Of a DNA stretch of 64,000 nucleotides, positions 60,885 through 64,000 are shown in pieces. Source of the DNA: Brachypodium distachyon. Lineage: Eukaryota; Streptophyta; Magnoliopsida; Poales; Poaceae. The position numbers and the translations under genes are program-made. The stretch lies in assembly GCF_000005505.3 (NCBI RefSeq), contig NC_016131.3:15831501-15895500 (forward strand), written 5' to 3'. Each line of letters begins with the position of its first letter. The stretch's first letter is position 1. A model generated the notes under the pieces. The model had not been told where the DNA came from. It made no database searches and saw only the letters and a program-made list of their open reading frames with translations.

Positions 60885-61699
60885 TGTCGGGGGATGACCT
60901 CGGGTAGGCTCATGGTGACACAACTCTAGTCGAAATGACGGAGGCAAAGCCGACATAGTTATATATGCCGGCATCGTAAAGTCAAACTGACACTAAGCCG
61001 GCATCCCGGGGGTATGTCGGCATGACTATTTTGTCTTATGAGTTCGCAGGATAAGGACGAGCACCTTGATCTCGGCGATACCTGAAATCTCTCAACGGTC
61101 TTATCCTGACCATGCGGTGCAAAGTAAAACAGAGCCATCATCATCTCAGAAAAGCAGTCAGCGCCTGCGTACCGACGTCAGGCGACTGCAGAGAGGAAGC
61201 ACCGAAAGAGAATCTCTGACGGAAGCCGGCAGAGGATAGCGGTACTTTCTGCAGAGTGATAGTGAAAAGTAAAGTTGTCTTGTCCCCTGCGGTGCTACCG
61301 GGAGGGAACCAAGCCGCGTGCCCGGCAGGGCCCAAAGAAGATGGCGTTAGACTTGGCCCACGTGTCAGTGTGACATGGGCGGCTTATAAATAGAACCTTA
61401 CCCCTCTGTAAGAAGAGAGGACGGTGCACTTAGACAACTAGGGTTTCCCCTTCTTCTTCTTCTTCCTCAAGAATACAGCTCAAGGAGCATCATTGTTGAG
61501 CTTGCCTATCTCGGCTAATACAAAAAAGTAGGAGTAGGAGTCTTACCTCGGCAAGAGGGCTCCGAACTTGGGTAGATCCGTGTGTGCTTTTGTGATTTGT
61601 GAGTGTTTCCCTTCGCGTCGTCCCTCCTCCGGTTCCTCTTTCGTTCATCGACCCCAAGTTAAGCCATCCTATGGCATCTGCCGTGACACCACCACGACA
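60885..61699 (+). repeat. 5' LTR of the second Tat element
   Basis: It is 815 bp, from TGTCGGGGGATGACC to CCACCACGACA. A TATAAATAG at about 61385-61393 is the likely core promoter TATA box for the genomic transcript. Confidence 0.9.
61384..61393 (+). promoter_or_regulatory. TATA box in the LTR
   Basis: TTATAAATAG lies about 300 bp before the LTR end. A matching TTATAGGC-region motif is present in inverse orientation in the first element's right LTR near 32568-32576. Confidence 0.55.
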
Positions 61700-61718
61700 G
61701 TTGGCGCCCACTGTGGGG
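61700..61718 (+). promoter_or_regulatory. Primer-binding site
   Basis: GTTGGCGCCCACTGTGGGG directly follows the LTR; TGGCGCC-type sites are common in plant Tat/Athila elements. Confidence 0.8.
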
Positions 61719-61739
61719 CCAGCAGCGGCGCTGGCTGGA

Positions 61740-63990
61740 GTTTTCATCCGGACGGGAAGCTTCTTCGTCACCGGAGAGCGCGTGGTCTCCGGTTTGGTCC
61801 AGAGATTCGGCTCTCTGTGCTTCATCAACAACAACGCGAGCTGCTTCAACGACGCACCGCTTCCCTGTGCAGGCCGCTTCATCAACTTCGGCTTGCACGA
61901 GGTTTATGTTGCTACTGACAGTTCCCGCTGGTACCCAGAGCAGGTGGTGATGGCCGAAGATCCCCCTACCATCGGCACGGTTCGCGGCCGGCACACCGAC
62001 TGCCTCGCTGACCGTGTGGAGGTCATGGTGACGGCTCATGGCGTCGATGCGGGAAGGGACGCTGCAGAAAGCGGCGTGGTCCCAACCAAGTCCATCAGAA
62101 CAGTGAAGCTCCCCTTGGAGAAGTCGGAGAACATCGCCGCTCAAGCCGGCACATCGGCTCTGCCACCAAAGCCAACACAGATCCAAGCCTCCATCGAACG
62201 GCTGACCGCGCCGGTAGCGTCGAACGCTAACCCGGCCCAGCTGCAGCCGGAGTTGGAGAGACAGAAGCTGCTGAAGGAAGCAGTCGATGTCGCTCACGCT
62301 CGACAACAGCTCGACATCTCGCTTCGTGAGTATAAGAAAGCCATGGTCTTAGTTCTACTGCGTTTACTAACCCTAGCCGAGTTGGGGAGGTGCTTAATTG
62401 TGGTAAGAACTTGAATGCCGAGATGACGAGAGAAGGCAGGGGTGTACCAGCAGCGCTGGCAAGTTTTGCCTCGGCACTGAAGCCGAAATACAATACCCCT
62501 GTCAAAATCTTAGGGCTGTCGAGGCTGCGGCTGAGGAGTTGCTGAATCTTACGAGAGAGGCACTTCGGCAGCAGCAGCTGCGCGTGAAAGAGCTACTCCA
62601 AATAGCTAACGAGCAGAATGAGGCATATATGAGAATGCATGGCAAACCCGGCGCATCTCAGGTTATTCACTCGGCTGCAAATGCCGGTGGCCGCATTGAC
62701 AAGCAAGCATCCTCACCTGGTGGCAAACGGGACAAAAGCGTAAACTCTGGCCGGAATAAGCAGCTGGAGCGTCATGACCCGGCTCTGGTAGAGAAACAGA
62801 TAGTCAGAAGGGTTGATGACAGCCAAAGCGGCCTGCGTCCCGGCGACAATCACCGAGACCAGCAAGAACGTTACTGTTTGATCATGAATACCGACCTCGG
62901 GGTCTGGCACCCAATACTACTTCAGGACATCAGGGTGTCGGGCGCAACCCCCCCTATCGAGGTGAAGATCGCCAGTATGACCGTTACGATGACGGATACT
63001 CGGCTATGTGCGACGAGGGTTATATCAGGCGAGAGCGTGATAATCTCGGCCCGCTCGAAGCCCGAGTTGGGAACAGACAGGTATCACCTCTGGATGCCCG
63101 ACATCGACTCGACAGAATTTATCTGTTCGAGCTTCTGGAGGAGCAAGGCCCTCCGGGACCGTGTTGCTTTGCGCATCGGATCATGAGGGAGAGACCAGCC
63201 CCGGGTTTCAGCTGCCCAGGGGTACAAGAACGTATGACGGCAGCACTAAGCCGGAAGATTAGCTGGAAGACTATGTCAGGCGGTGAGCGTGGCAGGCGGT
63301 AACCGCAGATGGGCAGTACGTTATGTACCCCAGATGCTGGTAGGGCCGGCAAGGATATGGCTGAACAACTTGCCGGAGGGCAGCATCAATTGCTGGATAG
63401 ACTTCGAGGAAGTTTTTGTCAGCAATTTCACTAGCACTTACAAGAGGCCAAATCGTCCTCAACAGTTGTCCATGTGCAAGCAAAGAGACAATGAGACTGA
63501 CTGGGATTACCTGATTAGGTGGAACAATCTCCGCAATTCCTGCAAAGGGATAGTGGAACCGCAAGCCATAGCGTGGTTTGCCGAAGGATGCCGACACAGC
63601 AGCATGTTGTGGCAGAAGCTGCAAAGAGAGATGTCGGTCACTCTATCTGAGATGATCAGAATCGCTGACATGTATGCGCTTGGCGATCCGACTCAGTCCT
63701 CACTGATGCCGATAGAACCACAAAGGGAGCAACTGACATACAATCCTGCCGGGGCATTCCGGAAGAACGATCATCAATATCATCGCAACAAGAGAAGAGA
63801 TGATAGGCCGGATTACCGGTATGGGCCAGCCCATGTCGCCACAATTCAGGATCAACCTGATGCCGGCTCCAGCCAGCGTCAGAAAATAGGAAATCAGTAA
63901 TGGGTCAAGAAGGGAGAACAAAAGAAGCCCTGGCAGGATAAGCCAAAGTATATGTTCGAGGTGATGTTGGATCAGCCTTGTCGTTTTCAC
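61740..63990 (+). pseudogene. Gag region of the second Tat element, frameshifted
   Basis: An N-terminal frame (to 62414) gives way to another at 62539-63186 rich in Gln and charged residues. The retrotransposon gag core follows at 63283-63900: GPARIWLNNLPEGSINCW, FEEVFVSNFTSTYKRP, MCKQRDNETDWDYLIRW and GVEPQAIAWFAEGC-type blocks. Between 63187 and 63282 the expected gag start (TYDGS, DWLEDY) is split over frames. A TAA at 63898-63900 interrupts shortly before the window ends. It would form the capsid of the retrotransposon particle; this copy needs several corrections to be coding. Confidence 0.8.
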
Positions 63991-64000
63991 ACAACTAACC

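Larger units (their letters stand above)
60885..64000 (+). mobile_element. Ty3/gypsy Tat-lineage LTR retrotransposon, 5' part (runs off the window)
   Basis: A 5' LTR, primer site and gag region are present on the plus strand; the rest lies outside. The LTR is related to those at 24178-33075 in opposite orientation, with the same length class, so both are one family. It supplies the 5' region that the first element has lost. Confidence 0.92.

Noticed and set aside
1..64000. tRNA, rRNA or organelle insertions
   Set aside because: I saw no cloverleaf with matching acceptor stem, no rRNA blocks and no plastid or mitochondrial genes; a dedicated scan would be decisive.

Overview
This is plant nuclear DNA, almost certainly from a grass (Poaceae) and probably a pooid. 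The evidence is GT-AG introns, GC-rich first exons, many short TA-flanked MITEs with the CTCCCTCCGTCC-type terminus typical of grass Stowaway elements, a Ty1/copia element and two Tat-lineage Ty3/gypsy elements. The species cannot be fixed from sequence alone.

Layout. 1-3.4 kb: the 3' part of an ankyrin-PGG membrane protein gene (+), with a frameshift. 3.68-8.96 kb: a decayed copia element (-) with a perfect 5-bp target duplication. 9.3-9.96 kb: a chimeric fragment holding a partial copy of the SCAB gene found further on. 10.2-12.8 kb: a DYW-class PPR gene (-). 14.4-20.5 kb: a complete 12-coding-exon gene for a SCAB1-type actin-binding protein (-). 24.2-33.1 kb: a Tat-lineage gypsy element (-) that lost gag, protease and most of RT but keeps dual RNase H, integrase and an antisense gene. 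33.1-38.2 kb: gene-free DNA with a diverged tandem array. 38.8-41.0 kb: a MED26-like gene (+). 41.9-45.7 kb: an old two-copy segmental duplication. 45.9-49.24 kb: a probable Helitron carrying a broken Ulp1/C48 protease gene (+). 52.4-55.7 kb: a HIRAN-SNF2-RING (RAD5/HLTF-like) gene (-). 56.9-59.3 kb: TRAPPC3/BET3 (-). 60.9 kb to the end: the 5' LTR and gag region of a second element of the same Tat family (+).

The host genes are unrelated housekeeping genes: organellar RNA editing, actin bundling, Mediator, DNA-damage tolerance and vesicle tethering. They form no pathway or operon. I derived exon coordinates by hand from splice signals, reading phase and family similarity. The joined reading frames of the PPR (770 aa), SCAB (491 aa), MED26-like (461 aa), SNF2 (828 aa) and TRAPPC3 (187 aa) genes all close without internal stops.

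The least ordinary content is the Helitron with a tandem protease and pseudo-protease gene, the antisense gene with its own TATA box in the Tat element, the degenerate array at 36.9-37.9 kb, a perfect 21-bp hairpin in the SCAB 5' intron, and a tiny poly(A) retro-insertion with a 10-bp target duplication upstream of the SNF2 gene.
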